Positions 48,206 to 62,440 of a DNA stretch of 64,000 bases are shown here, one piece after another. Origin of the DNA: Diploscapter coronatus (Eukaryota > Nematoda > Chromadorea > Rhabditida > Rhabditidae). Location: NCBI GenBank assembly GCA_964036155.1, contig OZ038422.1:52041201-52105200 (forward strand), given 5' to 3'. Within the stretch, counting starts at the first letter, position 1. Each line of letters starts with the position of its first letter. The notes below the pieces were generated by a model that searched no databases, was not told where the DNA came from, and was given only the letters and a program-made list of their open reading frames with translations. Made by a program: the position numbers and the translations under genes.

Positions 48206-51200
48206 ATTTTAAAAGACCGAATAAATACGTGCTCCAGTAACTATCAATGTTCATAATTCCCTCTTTGATTTGGTTCTTTTAGAAATCTAGATGTTAGCGA
48301 TTTCGAACCTCTTCGAAAATCAAGCCGGTATGTTTTCCTCCCAGTCTCCCTAACTTTGCCCGTTCAGTGAACTGACACATTTCTGCCTTGCGCCTTGCAC
48401 TATCCCCGGTGACACCGTCGAAATGCGCAAATTTATGGTCTTGTCACCCTCCCCTCGCTTTGTCTTGCTTTGCATTGCCCTGTCCTTCCTCGACTTTGTC
48501 CCTGTCTGCCCCGAATGTTTCATCGCCTTTCCGATGATGAACCGATAGGGCCAAATGGGTGATGGAATGAGTGAATGAATCTAGGTGGCGGCACGCGCCA
48601 AACATTAGATCGGAAAGGCAAGAAGAAAAATGTTCGAATGGTCTAGAATTTTCAACGAAGCATCAGAAGATAGTCGAAAGATTTGAAAAAAGAGATTTTC
48701 TCGAAACTTATCAGAACATTGAATATGGTCAAATTATGATTTAAAAATTTCCAACACGCCATTGAAAAGCAACCCACACACATTTTGACAGTGAGTTTTC
48801 TGGAACCTATCAAACTTTCTGATATTATCACATCTTCAGCGTGGAATTTGTCTCATCATTGACATTCGTTGACATTATCAAACGTAGAGTAGCAATAAGT
48901 TATTCTTTCCCAAGTCTCTCAAATTCCCGATAGTGTAATCTCTTTCAAATCTCCCGAAATAGTATCCTCTGTAGATAATGATAGCCTCATCTTCACAATA
49001 TTGTCCCTCAGTTTGCGTGTTCACTTTTCAAATATCCCTATTTTCTGTGCCCTTTCCGTCCGTATCCCATTACCGTCCTTCATTTCTCATTCACCCCCAT
49101 CTCTCCCCTGCCCCAACAGCCCATTCTTTGTTTCGCGCCAAAAATGTGGGCGGAGCCGATTCGTGCCTTGCCTCCTTGCCTCTGCCGAGGTTCCCTTCAT
49201 CGTACCGTCTTTCCTCTTTCCGCTGGGCATCTGCATTTGTCTGCTTCTTTTTCGCCGGTCTCTTCGATGTGAATGTTTCGGGCCCATTCTCAGTTGGTTG
49301 AAGCGATCGCCTCATAAAATGTTGTCCTCCGAAATTCAGCCTAATTTCTCTAATCTCAACTCATTAACATTAGATCAATTGCTATGGCAATCCTTGCCTA
49401 AATGGGTCCTTCAAAGGTATGCAATTTTATCTGATGAGTGAATGCTGTTGTACCTATTTCAATTTTACTAATCTCTAAACCTTTCTCCATCTAAGCATTA
49501 CAAAAGTTCACTGCATGCATTCAACATTCACTGATACATAGTAAAAAATCGTTTCTGCTCAACAAGTACAAATTTGTAACTTATTTGATCCTCAAAAAGA
49601 CTTTCACAAAAATTTTAACTACCTCCATTTCACTCCGCCCTCCCAGCTGGGTATGCTTCTGAGTCGTAGAGAGAGTGTACGGTCAGGTAGCGTGAAAGCG
49701 GTGTGTGCTGTGACTGCTGTAATTAACTCGATCGTTCATCGCTCCGCCCACTTATTTGTGCGTCTGCAGCACTGCGACATGGACGAGGGGGCGGAGTGAC
49801 GATAAGAGCCATGCAGCCAAGCCCCGCCCCACCCTACCATCCCAACCGCATTATGACTAGATCCATACTCAGCTAGGATCGCTCGGAAAAAGTCGACTTT
49901 TCTGGAAAGTTCACCAATTTCGAAGCAAAATATTTCAGCCAAGAAAGAAATGGGTAAAAATTTTGAGAACCAAAAAATCACTGTATTCCACTAAAATTCT
50001 CTATTCCTATTCCAGTATTCCCTATATCCTAGAAAGCGGTATCAAAATTCTCGAAAAAAAAAACTCTTCTAGCCACGCCCGGCAGTCGACTCGTGATCCG
50101 CAGTGAGTTTTATGGGACTTGAGTCGGACCGTCCCTTGATCAGGGATAGATTCGACTTAATTTCCATCGACTCCAAAATTTGTGCCGAATCACAGTTCAC
50201 TGTTGGTCGTGGAGTAGCTAAGAGAGGACTAATTATTCCACAATTATCTCGTTAATTGTCAGAATCTCATTTGTCGGACTTGAATCGTGTCCAAATGCGA
50301 TCAAAAATGAGTGCACGAAAAGCCTCTGCATTGGCACTGCTCAGGGCCGGCAAATGGCGATTCGCACTTAATTAGGCCAATTAGATTAAGCTAGTTACTT
50401 GATTAGGATAATTAAATCCCCAATTACCTTGTAAACAGATCCAAAATGAATTTAGAAACTCTATGAATGAAATAAATTCTTTTAAAAAGGGACTTTTTAG
50501 CATAGGATGATGTTAATTGCCCAAGAAAAATCTATCTCGAAGAAATTTTGAATTTCGTAAGAGTGCAAGAAATGATTCATAACTTCCGAAAGATTACGGT
50601 AGTTTTTGTTTCTAGAAATCATATTTCTCTTCTTCTCTGCTACCATCCGACTTTATGACTCGCATCTCTCGTCGCATGCTAAAAATAGGGTCAGAAAATC
50701 GGCTCGAGTATTTTACAACCCTCTGAAGTTTGGTTATTCATAAAGAGCGGTGATCGAGGTTTTCTACTTCTCTCATATTTCAGCACTATTTTTCTGATTC
50801 GAGAAAACCTTTGGCTCTCTTCAAAATTACATGAGAGAATTCACTACTTTTTTGCTTTAGAATGTTAGAGACACTTTCATTTCTTCTTTCAAACTAACTT
50901 CAGATCTTTAGCTATTCCTCTAAATGGTTAATTTCTTTTCCTCTCTCAAATTATTGTGCTATCTCTTCGATGAAAGGATAGGAATATAGGGAAATTTGTT
51001 TTCTTTGACAGAAACAAACGAGTGAAATGCCAGATGTGAGTGCTGGTGGTAGAGTCGAAACCGAAACAAACACAGACAGACGGGTGTCGAAAGGATTGAG
51101 CACTGTAGAATGAGGAATTTTAGAAAATGACGGGAATGTTTCGAAAGTTTTGAGGAGTCAAAATAATTTGGAAATTGGAATAGAATTCCATTAGCTCTGC

Positions 51201-54200
51201 ATAAGTCATAAATTTATTCGAATCTTTGAAGTTCGATCTTCATCCCATCATTAGAAATTTTGTAAAAAGCTAGGATAAGTTTCAAAATTTTGAGGGATTG
51301 AGGAAAAAAGTCTGGAATCGATATCTCTTTTTCCCAGATTCGTGTTTAAATAAAAATCCCTCGTAAAACAGAAGGTAGGCAGTTCTAAAAATGTGCTTCG
51401 AAAATTTGAAGATCCACAAAAATACAAACTTTACGTTCCTTCCTCAAAGTGTTCGAGTAAAGTTGAGTGATTCGTTCAACTAAAATTTCAAAGATCGTCA
51501 TCATAAAACCTAATTTCTCTAATGAAATGTGTCCGTTGGGTCTTAATTTATCGAAAGTCTTCACAAATCCTTTCTCATTAGCGCTTATCTTTTATCTAAT
51601 CCCCTATCCTTATCATAACAGATCTTCAAAGAATGCGCATTCTTGTAGCTTTAGAAAAAATCGACTCAAATAAGTTAAAAATATCGAAATAAATCAAATT
51701 TTCCTCAAATTTTATCATGATACGTTTCAGAAATTATCATTAACGCACTATTTTCGCGCTATTTCAATAGTAAGCGCCGAAAACTCCACGAGTTAGTGAA
51801 AAGCTAAATAATCTTGTCTCATTCGTAACTTTTGTCTATCGATTCTGCTTTAAAAAGACTGCAAGTTTACGTTTAATCTTTCGTTATCTCTTCATCGCCT
51901 TATCATTTTATCTTTATCTGCTTGTTTTTTTTTAATTTCCTTTCGAACTGCTAAATCTGAATGCAATTTGTATGAAGGTGGCTCTGTTTTTGAAGACTAT
52001 TTCGATTTTTCTGCAAGCTTAAACTTTAGATGAATTATTTTTTAACGTACCAACCATATTTCATATCTTCTGAAACCTATATTAAAGTTCCTTTCCCGAG
52101 TAAATTGTTATCTAACCTAAAAGCAAGCAAATTTACAGAAATACTGTCTAAAGCAACCGTATTTTGAACTTTTTTTTTTTTTTTTTTTTAACTTTTTCTA
52201 CGATCCTAATGAATTATTATTTTTCAAAGATAAATTTCCTATTATCCGAAACCTCCATTTCATGTTTAAATCGCCTAAATCCACTTCGGCAAATTCACAT
52301 GGTATTCATTAACGTTGGCCGTCCTTTCCCACCAAAAATAGAGCCACTTTTCTCACCTCGAGTCAATTTTTCGACAGTTTCTGTCAGTTGTTGCTCTTCG
52401 AATGAAATCGCTTTTCTTAACTACTTCTCATTTTTCTTTATCCTTTCCTATTTTGTGACCACTGTCTCATTCCCAGAAATATTCCACCCTGCACTCGGAA
52501 TTTTCGTAGTCAAGCAAGTGTCGAAATGACTATAAAAGGCGTTCGTTTTCGAATAACCTCATTCGCTCATCAAAATATTCCCTACAATTTCCTATTATTC
52601 ATTGGTCTAGATACCAAATTCGCTACCATTTTGCTAACATATGATGGTAATCAGTTACCAAAACTGGTACTCCACTTCAGCGTCCGAGTGCTAGCGTCGT
52701 CGTGCACCAAAATGCGGCCTGTATGACACACTTTGCATTCGGCCTCTGTTGTGGAGGAGCTATCAAAATTATTTACGATTTTTCTTCCTTAAAAATCACC
52801 CAAATTGCACCTTTCCAGTAACACGAGTCGTCATCCGTTGAGATTTGTAGATTGTCGAATGACACACGGTTGTTATTGGCATGGTGATTTGGACAATTTG
52901 CATTCCGAACATTTTCCTCTTATGAAAATAAACTTTGAATTTTTAAAGAAAGTTCTCCAAGTTTCCGTTCCCATCATTGTCTTGTTTCCCGTTCCTTTCT
53001 CCATTTCGTTTCACAGCATCTTTTTTCTTTCCCTTACGAAACTTTGAATGGCTCTTTGTTCAAAGTTGTGTCTAAAGAGTAGGCAAAAACGTGTTGCTTC
53101 TCGCTTTCATGCAGTTTTTCTCTTCAGCCTGAATTTGTTCCCATCGATATTTTTTTACAATCTCTAGATTTCTCGGTCTTTCCTTCTGTTTGATTTTCCC
53201 TATTTCTACATTTTGCCATTTTTTCCGCCTTTAGTTTTTCTCTCATTTTCAAGCAAGAATTTGACAATTTTCAAATATCGAAAACTTTGTGGCATAACAA
53301 TGGATAAAAAACTTCAACAAATCGTAGTCGAATGTAAAATCATAAGGGATCTTTGATACTATATAACATTAGTCATTTCGTAATTGAAACGAGCTTTCAA
53401 TAATCTGCGATAATTATGAGTCTTGCAAAAATTAGGGAAAGAAATATCCTTTAAACCCAAAATTTCTCAGAAAACCCTACCTAGATCAACGATAAACCTG
53501 ATGAAGTGGTCTTGTGCAAAAATCAGGTTAAAATACCTGTGCACAAGTAGTCGTTCGTTAGAGAAAGTGTTCATTTTGAAGGTGGATTTTGCGATTTTTA
53601 AAATTTTCTTCACGGAATCCCTATTTACATCCCAGATCATTTTTTGTTCAACAAATTTATCCCAAAACGCTTTAGCAAACCTACTTGAAGATCCTAGCTG
53701 TATATTTGACGATCAATGATTAGACTCTCCAAGTCTCATCTACCTCTTATATTTAATTTGGGTTAATTTTATAAGCGCAGAAATGTGCATCTCTGAAACC
53801 TCAAAACCATGGCAACTTGATAAAGGAATTGAAAATGCTCTAATATCTATAAATTATAGACTGAAACACATTAGCCGATTTTTGCAAGCTATTATTCACC
53901 GTAAAACTTGAAGGATAATTTATTTCTGAAAAAGACGCATGAATTCAAGCAAGTTTTAAAATTCCACGAATGTAATGTTTATTGATGTGTACACTTTCAA
54001 GCAAGAATTGAATGCAATTCTTAATATAAGTCTTTTTTATTACAATTCTCTACTCGTTTACACTACAAAACTTTTCGTTGAAAATCGATAAAAATCACGA
54101 ATTTTGAATTTTCGCCACTTTTCAAATTGAAAAATGATGAAAATCAGGAAAAAAACCAATAAATAGTCGAGTATCACAATACTTTACATGTGTTTTGAAT

Positions 54201-54535
54201 AAATAAAAATACCCATTGACGGAAGAAGTAAGTTGATGATATTTGGAGGGATGGACACCTAAAATCGAACATTCATTACGTCTCGAGTCGAACGGTAAAT
54301 AAAATATTAAATAATTTTAGTATTTCGTCGATTTTAAAAAGAACTAAACTAAAAGTACCAGATAGGTCTACTGAAAAGCTCTTCAAACAATTTATAAAAG
54401 AGACCAACTTTACAAATTTCTCCCTTCCAGAAACCTATATTTTCCAATCCAGTCTGTTTTAAGTTGGTGGCTTTTTCCGAAAAGTAAAAAATAAAAGCAC
54501 CTGGGCTTGTATTTCTCGCATCGAAAACTCAGCGT

Positions 54536-57500
54536 CTAGGTATTAGATGTAGAGGGGGAATCGACGCTACTCGGGCGGTCGAACCTAAAATTGCAAATTT
54601 ACAGCGTTTTGAAACTGATAAAAATATACTAAATAGACTGAAGTGTATAGATGATTTAGGATTCATAAGTTTCAAAATAATCGTAAGAAAACTCTAATTC
54701 TAATAATTAATTTGATTAGAGAATTTTTCAGTAAATTAAAAATATCCACCTTTCCAATCTCCTGCGTCGGATTTCTTCGCTAGAGGAAGTGCGGCTCATT
54801 TCGGGAGAGGTTCTCTCAGGAGTGTCAGCTCCTTCATTCTAAAACGTAACAAACTTGAACATTTTTTAGAACTTTGTCTACAAATCGGGCTTAAAACTAT
54901 TTGCGAATCTCGTACTTCGTCTATGCAATATGTTGAAACATATTTTTCCCAAGAATAGATTTACAAATAAGATAGTTTTTTTTGTGAAAAAATAAAATCA
55001 TGAATATTACCACCGCGTTTCCTTCTTCGGGCAAAGGCCTGCTGAGCGACTTGGAAGATTCACTCGAAAACAGGGACTTGGGCTGACTGGGAGTGGCTGT
55101 GGATGAGGCCTGTTCATTCTCGGAGACATCCGCTCTGAAATATCCTCATAGGTGATTCAAATTCGAGTTATGGATCAAGTCTACTTTTCAGAAAATCCTA
55201 AATGACTTAACTTCGAATGATTTATCCTTCATTCAAATGAACGAGTAGCACTCAATTCAAATATAGGATTTTCAGAAAGTAGACTCATACTCGAATTGTA
55301 AACGTTAGTTTACTTTGGATTCAGAATATTCATGACTATTTTACCTGTTCGCTGAAGTAGAGGGCTGATTTTCTTGAGCCACCCCGGAAGACGCCATTTC
55401 CTCGGCTGAATTCGAAAACAAAGACGTCGATCCGGTCGTGGCCTGCTGACTTGGAGGCAAATTCACGATGGGGGAACTGAAACTGTCAATTTAGAAATAG
55501 ATTTAACTTTTTTGGTAATTTTGAAGGCTTCTGTCTTAACGCAACACGCTAAATCTGATATTCAAATCCATGAATGTAAAGAGATTCGAAACTTATTTTC
55601 AAAATTTCATTTGTTTTCTCTAGATTTATTTTAAAGTACAGGAAAATGTGACTTCTAAAATCCACATAAAGATTTTTTTTTTAAATCGCCTACTTCATGG
55701 CATTAACGTAGATCTGCATGTGCATGACGGCCGCGTCCAGAAGAGTCGAGACGTTCTGTAGCAGACGGATTCGACCCTCCAGGGCTGTTCGAGTATCACC
55801 TAAACTTACTTTTCGTCGAAAATAAAAATTATGCTACAAATATTTTCCTCTTAAAGTGATAAAAAGAGCAAATAATTAAATAATGGGGTTTGATAGCAAA
55901 GTATTCACCACTAGAATTTTATCTTTAAAAATTTTTCCCAGGCATATCATATATGTTTCAATTTTGAATTCAATGAAAGGGAAGAAAAAGTAAATATTCC
56001 TGGTCGATCATTATGTTTGTTTTTTTTATTTATTTTTTTTTATTTTTACCTTCAAGCTGCCTCAACTCGTCGTCGCTCAGCCCGTCGAAGGTGGGCCTGG
56101 GAGGGAAGGGCAGAGGAGGCGGAGGAGGAGCCATGAAACCGCCCGGCTGCAAAATATTATTAGAATAAGTATTTTGGAGGGAAATCATAAGTTTTTATAT
56201 TTTTATACACTGACATACTAAATCGCTAATTCAATGTGTTCATTGAATTCTACAAAATATTGAAACTTATCTCATTCTTAAATAGGCTCTCATAGTTTTT
56301 CCCTTCCTAATTCCTCGATTTTTGAAAATTTCGACTATTTTCGCATGAGCAATGTTTTAATAGCTTTCAGAAAAGTATGCTGAATATAAAATTTGTTTGA
56401 AATTCAAATTTTAAAAAATCGATTTTTATCAAAACTTCAAAATTCCCTTACCATCGGCGGGAAAGGTGGCGGCGGCATCATATTGTGCGTGGGCGGAAGA
56501 GGCATTCCATGTACGGATGGGGGCGGGGCGTAGAAGATGGGATGAGGGAATTGACCCTGGCCAGGCTGACCCCCAGCCGGAGGCTGCTGGTGAACGTCGC
56601 CGTTCTGCTGGGGAGCTGCCTAAAATATAATTTTGAGTAAATTGGAATACCGAATAAAACTGACATTAACGAAGTTTATATAAATGAATGTGTTCAATCT
56701 TTGAAACGTACAAATTTTGTATCTTCCAAAATTTACGTGAGCTAAACATGAATTTGATTTCAGTCGAATTTTAACCCGCTTTCCCGTATACGCATTAATA
56801 ATATCAACAACACTGATATTTATAGGTCCAGATTTTGTGAAACATAATTTTTTTTCTTCAAATTATAGAGGAATATGTTTCCTACCCCACCAAGAACATC
56901 CCCCAATCACCGAGAGCTGCTTTAAAGATTGATATTTGAACGTCAAAAATTCACGAAATATGACATTCTTTAAACTACTACTATCAAAAATTATATATAA
57001 TAATCCTCGAAAATGACTTTTAGTTTTGCAAAATTCCTTATGAACGAACACACGTGTATTGAAATGCGATATTATCATCTGAATTGCAAAAATTCTTGAA
57101 ACGTGACTTTTTTAAAACAAATTATGATCAAATAAACTCACTCCCTGAGTCGGCTGTTGTGGCACTGCCTGTGGTGGTCGCTGAGCGAACGCGACCTGCG
57201 GCGCGAAAATGTTGGGGAACATGTTGTTGAGCGGTTGCATGGGGGGAGGAGCTTGACCCTTAAATTTAGAAAATTTAAACCTGGATTATAGGTTTTGATC
57301 AAATCTCATTTAAATTTGGATAAATCATCTAGTCGACTTTACCCTGGGTTTAGTCAATTAGTCAACTTTATTAGGCAACTAGAATTTGATTTGAAAGTTA
57401 GCTGCACAATAAAGTGAACAGAATCACGAGTTAGGCAAAATTTAAAATCATGTAATTTGAAGTTCAAATAAAACAATTTATACAAATTTGAGTACCTGAG

Positions 57501-60500
57501 GCTGTGCCTGCACTTGCGGCTGTCCATTCATCGCGCCAGCAACAACTTGAGCAGCGCGCTGGCGAGCCTCCGCTGCGTTATTTGCTGCTTGCCTTCCTGA
57601 AATCCCATTTATCCGGCTAGGTTTAAAAAATTCAAATTCACATCGCATTTCAACGATTTTGATAACATGTTTGATTTTCTCTGAAATATTCATCAAATTT
57701 ATGAAAAGACCAAGTACTTTTTCGTTCAACCATTAGATTACGTTTCAAAAGTCTTATGACTCGCGTTAAAATTGGCGATTTTAGTTGAATGCTATTAAAT
57801 TAACTAAATAACCAAAACCCTTACCCCAAATATCATTCCTGCAAGTAGGGCAAGTCTGTTGTCTCTGGAACCAGCTCCTGAGGCAGTGCGAGTGGAAGAC
57901 GTGGCTGCAGGGCAGTCGCTTCGGCTGCGTCTCTGCAGTCATCTCTTCTCGACAAATTATGCAGGTCGCATCCATAGAAGCCAATTCCTCTGCAGTAGCC
58001 GTGGCGAATTGACTGAAATATACAATTAAAATGTTTTACAAAAAGTAGAAGAGCGCTTTCGAAATTTTGTAATGATGCAAAGTTGCTTGCTATTAGTTAA
58101 TAATGACAAAATAGAATAAAATAAGGTAATTATTAAATTATTATTGAAATTTTGTAATGATTCTTATGCACTCATCATATCGAAATATTTGGAGTAGTAA
58201 TTCTGTCGCTTCAGTCTCTAATATAAATGAAAAAATTAAGAGTGAATGTCAGCAAAAACCAAAGTCTTAACAAAGGGGCATAAACAGGGGTCCGTCGATT
58301 TAGCTGATTTTCACATATATTGTTCAGTTTTTCACGCTGATTCTCATGATGCTATCCGTTTTTCATAAAAAGTTATTGTATACAGGATTACGGTAATTTG
58401 AAATTTTGACAGATCCGACCTCGGGAAAAAATTCATAACTTTCTTATTTCTGGACCAAATCGAACGGGGTTTTCAACATTGGATAGCCCATGAAAAACTC
58501 TACAAATAATGTAACTACGACCACCTGCTAGGGTCAACAGTTTCCTGCCAAAAAATTAATTTCCGAAAAAGTGACCATGACCGGCGGCGGTTTTTCGCGA
58601 TTTTGACCCCATCGATGTCTTGGGCAACTGGCTGGAAATGGCCTTATTTTGTAGAGAATTTTATTCTGAATCAAAATATGTAACTTTTTCGAAAAATGAG
58701 GTTGGATCTTGGGGTCAAATAAACCCCCGAATGAGTAAAATTAGGATAATTTTCGTGAAAGAAAATTTCAAAAATTCATATCTCACTGTATTTCATACCA
58801 AATTTCATGATTATTTTTTTATTTTGTAGATCTTGTCGAGGAGAATATGGTAAAAATAAAAATAAAATTTTTAGAAATTAATTTTGGCGGGAAAAAATTA
58901 TCCGAAGTTACCCTATATATCCGTACTATGTTTACGCGTAAATGACGTTGGAAAAATTCGTCCTTCCAGTATTTTGTGTAGATGGGCATGATGAACAACT
59001 TTCATTCCAGGATCAACCTCGGATTCATTATTGTTGGGGTTCCAGAATTTTTTGAAGTTCAATAGCCAAATTCATCATTATGCCTTTTTATACATTATTT
59101 TCAAAAAATCATATCTCCCTGTGTATCAGACTAAATTTCATAATTATTTTTTTGTTTTGTAGATCTTGAGTAGTAGAATAATGTAAAAATAACAAGGAAA
59201 TTAAAAAAAATTATTTTTGGTCAGAAAAGTTACCCTATATACCCGTACTGTGTTTACAAGTGTAATTTAAGTGAATGTCGGAATTTTTCATAGAATATTG
59301 TAGAGCTTTCCAAGTTGATCAACTTTTGTTCCAGAACTTATTCTGGAATGTACACACATAGGAAGCTATGAATTTTTGAAATTTTCTTTCACGAAAATTA
59401 CCCTAATTTTACTCATTCGGGGGTTTATTTGACCCCAGGATCCAACCTCATTTTTCGAAAAAGTTACATATTTTGATTCAGAATAAAATTCTCTACAAAA
59501 TAAGGCCATTTCCAGCCAGTTGCCCAAGACATCGATGGGGTCAAAATCGCGAAAAACCGTCACCGGTCATGGTCACTTTTTCGGAAATTAATTTTTTGGC
59601 AGGAAACTGTTGACCCTAGCAGGTGGTCGTAGTTACATTATTTGTAGAGTTTTTCATGGGCTATCCAATGCTGAAAACCCCATTCGATTTGGCTCGGAAC
59701 TAAGGAAGTTATGAATTTTTTCCCGAGGTCGGATTTGTTAAAGCTTTAAATTACCGTAATCCTGTATACGATAATTTTTATGAAAAACGAATAGCACTAT
59801 GAGAATCAGCGTGAAAAACTGCATATATGGTGTGAAAATCAGCTCGATTTGCAGACCCCTGTTTATACCGACTTTGGTCCTTACTGACATTCACTCTTAA
59901 CGTATTAATCGATTACTAATCATTTTAGCTGTTTCACAAAGTAAACAAGATATTTAAATTTTTAGCAGAATTCTCCTCTTAAATTCTAGTTATAAATAAT
60001 AAGACCATACGTATTCATCATATTGATGGCCCTTCTGCTGTTGACGACGTCGAAGAACGCCTTATGGAGAGAGCGAATAGAAAGGTAGAAGGGACGAACC
60101 GCGAAAAGGGGGAACGTGTGCACGCGCAGCATCACGATCGTGAATGCGCCGTACAGCATGCAGCGGACGAAGTCTGCAAAAATCCTTCATCTATAAAATG
60201 TTTCTAAAATCACGATTTTCATATTCTTAGGAAACTCATCGAGGCTTCTTCTTTCAACAACACTATTTTAGATCAAAACCTTTAAAGGTTTCAAGTAGTT
60301 TTACGGTAAACTATGCTTCAAAATAATTACTGTGAATTATTCGTGCATTGAGGGAAAAATTATAGGAGGAATTTCAGTTCTCATAAATTTTGAAACATAA
60401 AATTGCAAAAGAAAGTTTTATTTTGAGCTGTTTCAGATAGATCTTTGATATAGTTACCACTAAGAAAAGCGATTATGAGGAACTTTTCAATTTGCATTTC

Positions 60501-62440
60501 CATAAACTTTGAAACATATGGAATTATAAAAATGGATAACTCACTGATAATGAGTTCGGCATATAGGAGATAAACAGCCTTGTTGTCCCAGGACTGGAGC
60601 GTCCGCATTCGGTGATCGTGCATGTGCAGGATGTACTTGATCGTCACGTGAAGCACCATCGTCAACAGGATTGCGTATCTGAAATTCGCAATGATTTTTT
60701 TTAAAGGCTGGGAGTCCTTTTATTCAAGAGAAAGAGAAATAGCGTTTTGGACAAAAGTACTCGCAGTCATTTTTAAAGTATGACCATAAAATCAACAGTA
60801 CAGTACTTTGTCTGTGAAAAAGATATGATATTCTTGGGAATTAAAGAATGTTTAATGAATTATCTGACTATGTTGGAGAATCTGATGATATTCTAATTCA
60901 ACAATAGAAGTTTCATAATAGCCGGTTACGACCGCCTATTAATATATTTTGCTCCTAAATGAAGTAGGGAGAATTTTTAAACGTAGTTGAAAAGTTAGAT
61001 TATTTTATGGAAAATTTTTTCGAAATGAAAATTCTTACTCAAACCCAAAGACGATTTGTGAGCTAGCTCCCTTGAGAATGGTCGTGAAGTAGGCATGAGA
61101 TACAAGGTACGAATCCACACCGCTCAGAAGACCAATGATCGCTAAAATGACAAGGTTACCTTTTTAATGATTCAAAAATTCAAATAATAAGTAGGAGTAT
61201 AAAAAAATTTGTCGTGCAGACAACTCCTATCTCACCATCTATTTGATAATTCCGTAAAGTTTTTCTTCTCAATTATTCTCTTTCAATTCCTCCTCTATCC
61301 TATCTCAAAATATTGCATTTCATCGTCCTATTTCTATTTTTGAATGCATTTTTCTGACCCACCCATGATCCTAACATGGAACTTGATGGTGATGACAGGA
61401 CTCCTCTCCATCATATCGACTCTGTCATCGGCCAGCCAGTGGAAGGACTTGATAAGCAGCAGAAAGACGAACTGTAACACGAACAGCGGCGAGAAGTCGT
61501 CGCGAAACACCGTAAACGCCAGACACGTTTCTAATACCGCATGCCAGGCTCGCTCTGATAAGTGCTGAAAAATTGATATTTAAAAAATTGTAGTTAAGAA
61601 GAGCCACAATAAGTTTTACATAGGAAAAGATAGGATAAAGAATATCCCAAGCTTTCGATAATTCAATATTTTTGATGAAAAATGACTATGCTTCGTATAT
61701 TCGCCAAAATTCCAAAAGATGGTTTGATAAATGAAATAAGCTGAAAAATTAAAGGCGATTTTCATAAATATGGAGCTTGGAGAGTAATTTGGAATCGGTT
61801 CAAAATATATGTTTCAGAAAATTTCAAGGATAAAGATATTAATAAAAAGCGTCAATACAATGGTAATCACTATTATCAAATAATTAAACAAAAATCACCT
61901 CAGCTTCAGCGGCCCTCAAATCGCCGAAGAAAATGGATCGGATGATTTGGAAGGATATGTAGACGAGCACGAGCGCTTGGAAATAGATCACCTAAAAGTT
62001 AGATAAGTTTCAGAAAACAATCATAACTGGACGTTTTTTTAGAAGGTTTCATTACCTGAATTGTTAACAACATGTCTACTTTCTAAATAACAGGAACAAG
62101 GCGTGGAAAATCCATTTGTTTATGTTTCAAAATTTGAGCAGCCTGATCGAAATTTCTATGAGTCATTCACTAGCCGGAACTCTTTAGAGTATTTCCGAAA
62201 TAGAATCAAAATTCGTTGGTTTTGATGTTTCACAAACAAGCCCATTAAAGTAAAATTTCCCCAGAATAATCTTCGTCTTTTAACCAATAAAATTCAGATT
62301 CCCACCGCCATGCTCGCATTGCTCTTGGTCAAATAGACCATTGCAGGATAGAACTGTTTGTTGATGAGGAAGGCATTGAAGATGGTCGCTGCCGTCGCCA
62401 CGAACGAGGCCACTGTCACCAGACCCGCCGTTATTCGCAT
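54536..62440 (-). CDS. sel-11: HRD1/SEL-11 ERAD RING-type E3 ubiquitin ligase
   Basis: About 16 exons from MRITAGLVTVASFVATAAT (62440) to the stop at 54536 give roughly 680 residues (C. elegans SEL-11 about 610). Exon 1 has the family signature INKQFYPAMVYLTKSNASMA. The multi-pass region follows, with FHWLADDRVDMMERSP, YLVSHAYF, WDNKAVYLLYAEL and HTFPLFAVRPFYLS, all conserved in synoviolin. The RING-H2 exon (58012-57825) reads CIICREEM...CSHVFHSHCLRSWF...CPTC. A long Pro/Gln/Ser-rich tail with coiled LEGRIRLLQNVSTLLDAA follows. HRD1 ubiquitinates misfolded proteins retrotranslocated from the ER. The 2-kb intron 58013-60010 holds a TTAA-flanked foldback element and another intron holds a small one (55160-55297). 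It lies downstream of syx-5 on the same strand. Confidence 0.97.
55160..55297. repeat. Small foldback repeat in a sel-11 intron
   Basis: The left arm AATTCGAGTTATGG...GTCTACTTTTCAGAAAATCCT and the right arm, AGGATTTTCAGAAAGTAGAC followed by TCATACTCGAATT, are inverted copies of about 35 nt around a roughly 70-nt centre. MITE-like. Confidence 0.65.
58236..59900. mobile_element. TTAA-flanked long foldback element in sel-11 intron
   Basis: TTAA at 58236-58239 and 59897-59900. The termini GAGTGAATGTCAG and CTGACATTCACTC are perfect inverses. The arms, each more than 500 nt, remain inverted copies far inward: the same 50-codon open frame starting GNWLEMALFCREFYSESKYV can be read from 58620 on + and from 59520 on -. 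The centre (about 58900-59260) has a repeated ACCCTATATA(T/C)CCGTACT segment. The same family as the 22103-22839 element, about twice as long. No transposase. Confidence 0.9.

Larger units (their letters stand above)
44473..54535. other. About 10 kb without a confident gene
   Basis: Flanked by the 5' end of the acyltransferase gene and the 3' end of sel-11. It contains purine and pyrimidine tracts, a T19 run at about 52171-52189 and GC-richer islands at 46787-47020, 48400-48560, 49090-49320 and 49735-49830 (with GGGCGG/CCGCCC-like boxes). Two open exon-like stretches are listed separately. A 146-codon + ORF at 49001-49441 lies in C/T-rich sequence and I do not trust it. The area could be regulatory or hold a long-intron gene. 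Confidence 0.4.

Noticed and set aside
49001..49441. 146-codon open frame on the + strand
   Set aside because: It lies in C/T-rich sequence with few stops in any pyrimidine-rich frame. It has no domain, splice context or biased codon use, and the -1 and opposite frames are open too.
52160..52195. T19 run considered as a transcription terminator
   Set aside because: It is a simple homopolymer far from any assigned gene end.
58620..59563. The same peptide (GNWLEMALFCREFYSES...) readable on both strands
   Set aside because: It is the consequence of the inverted arms of the foldback element. There is no start or splice context and no transposase similarity.
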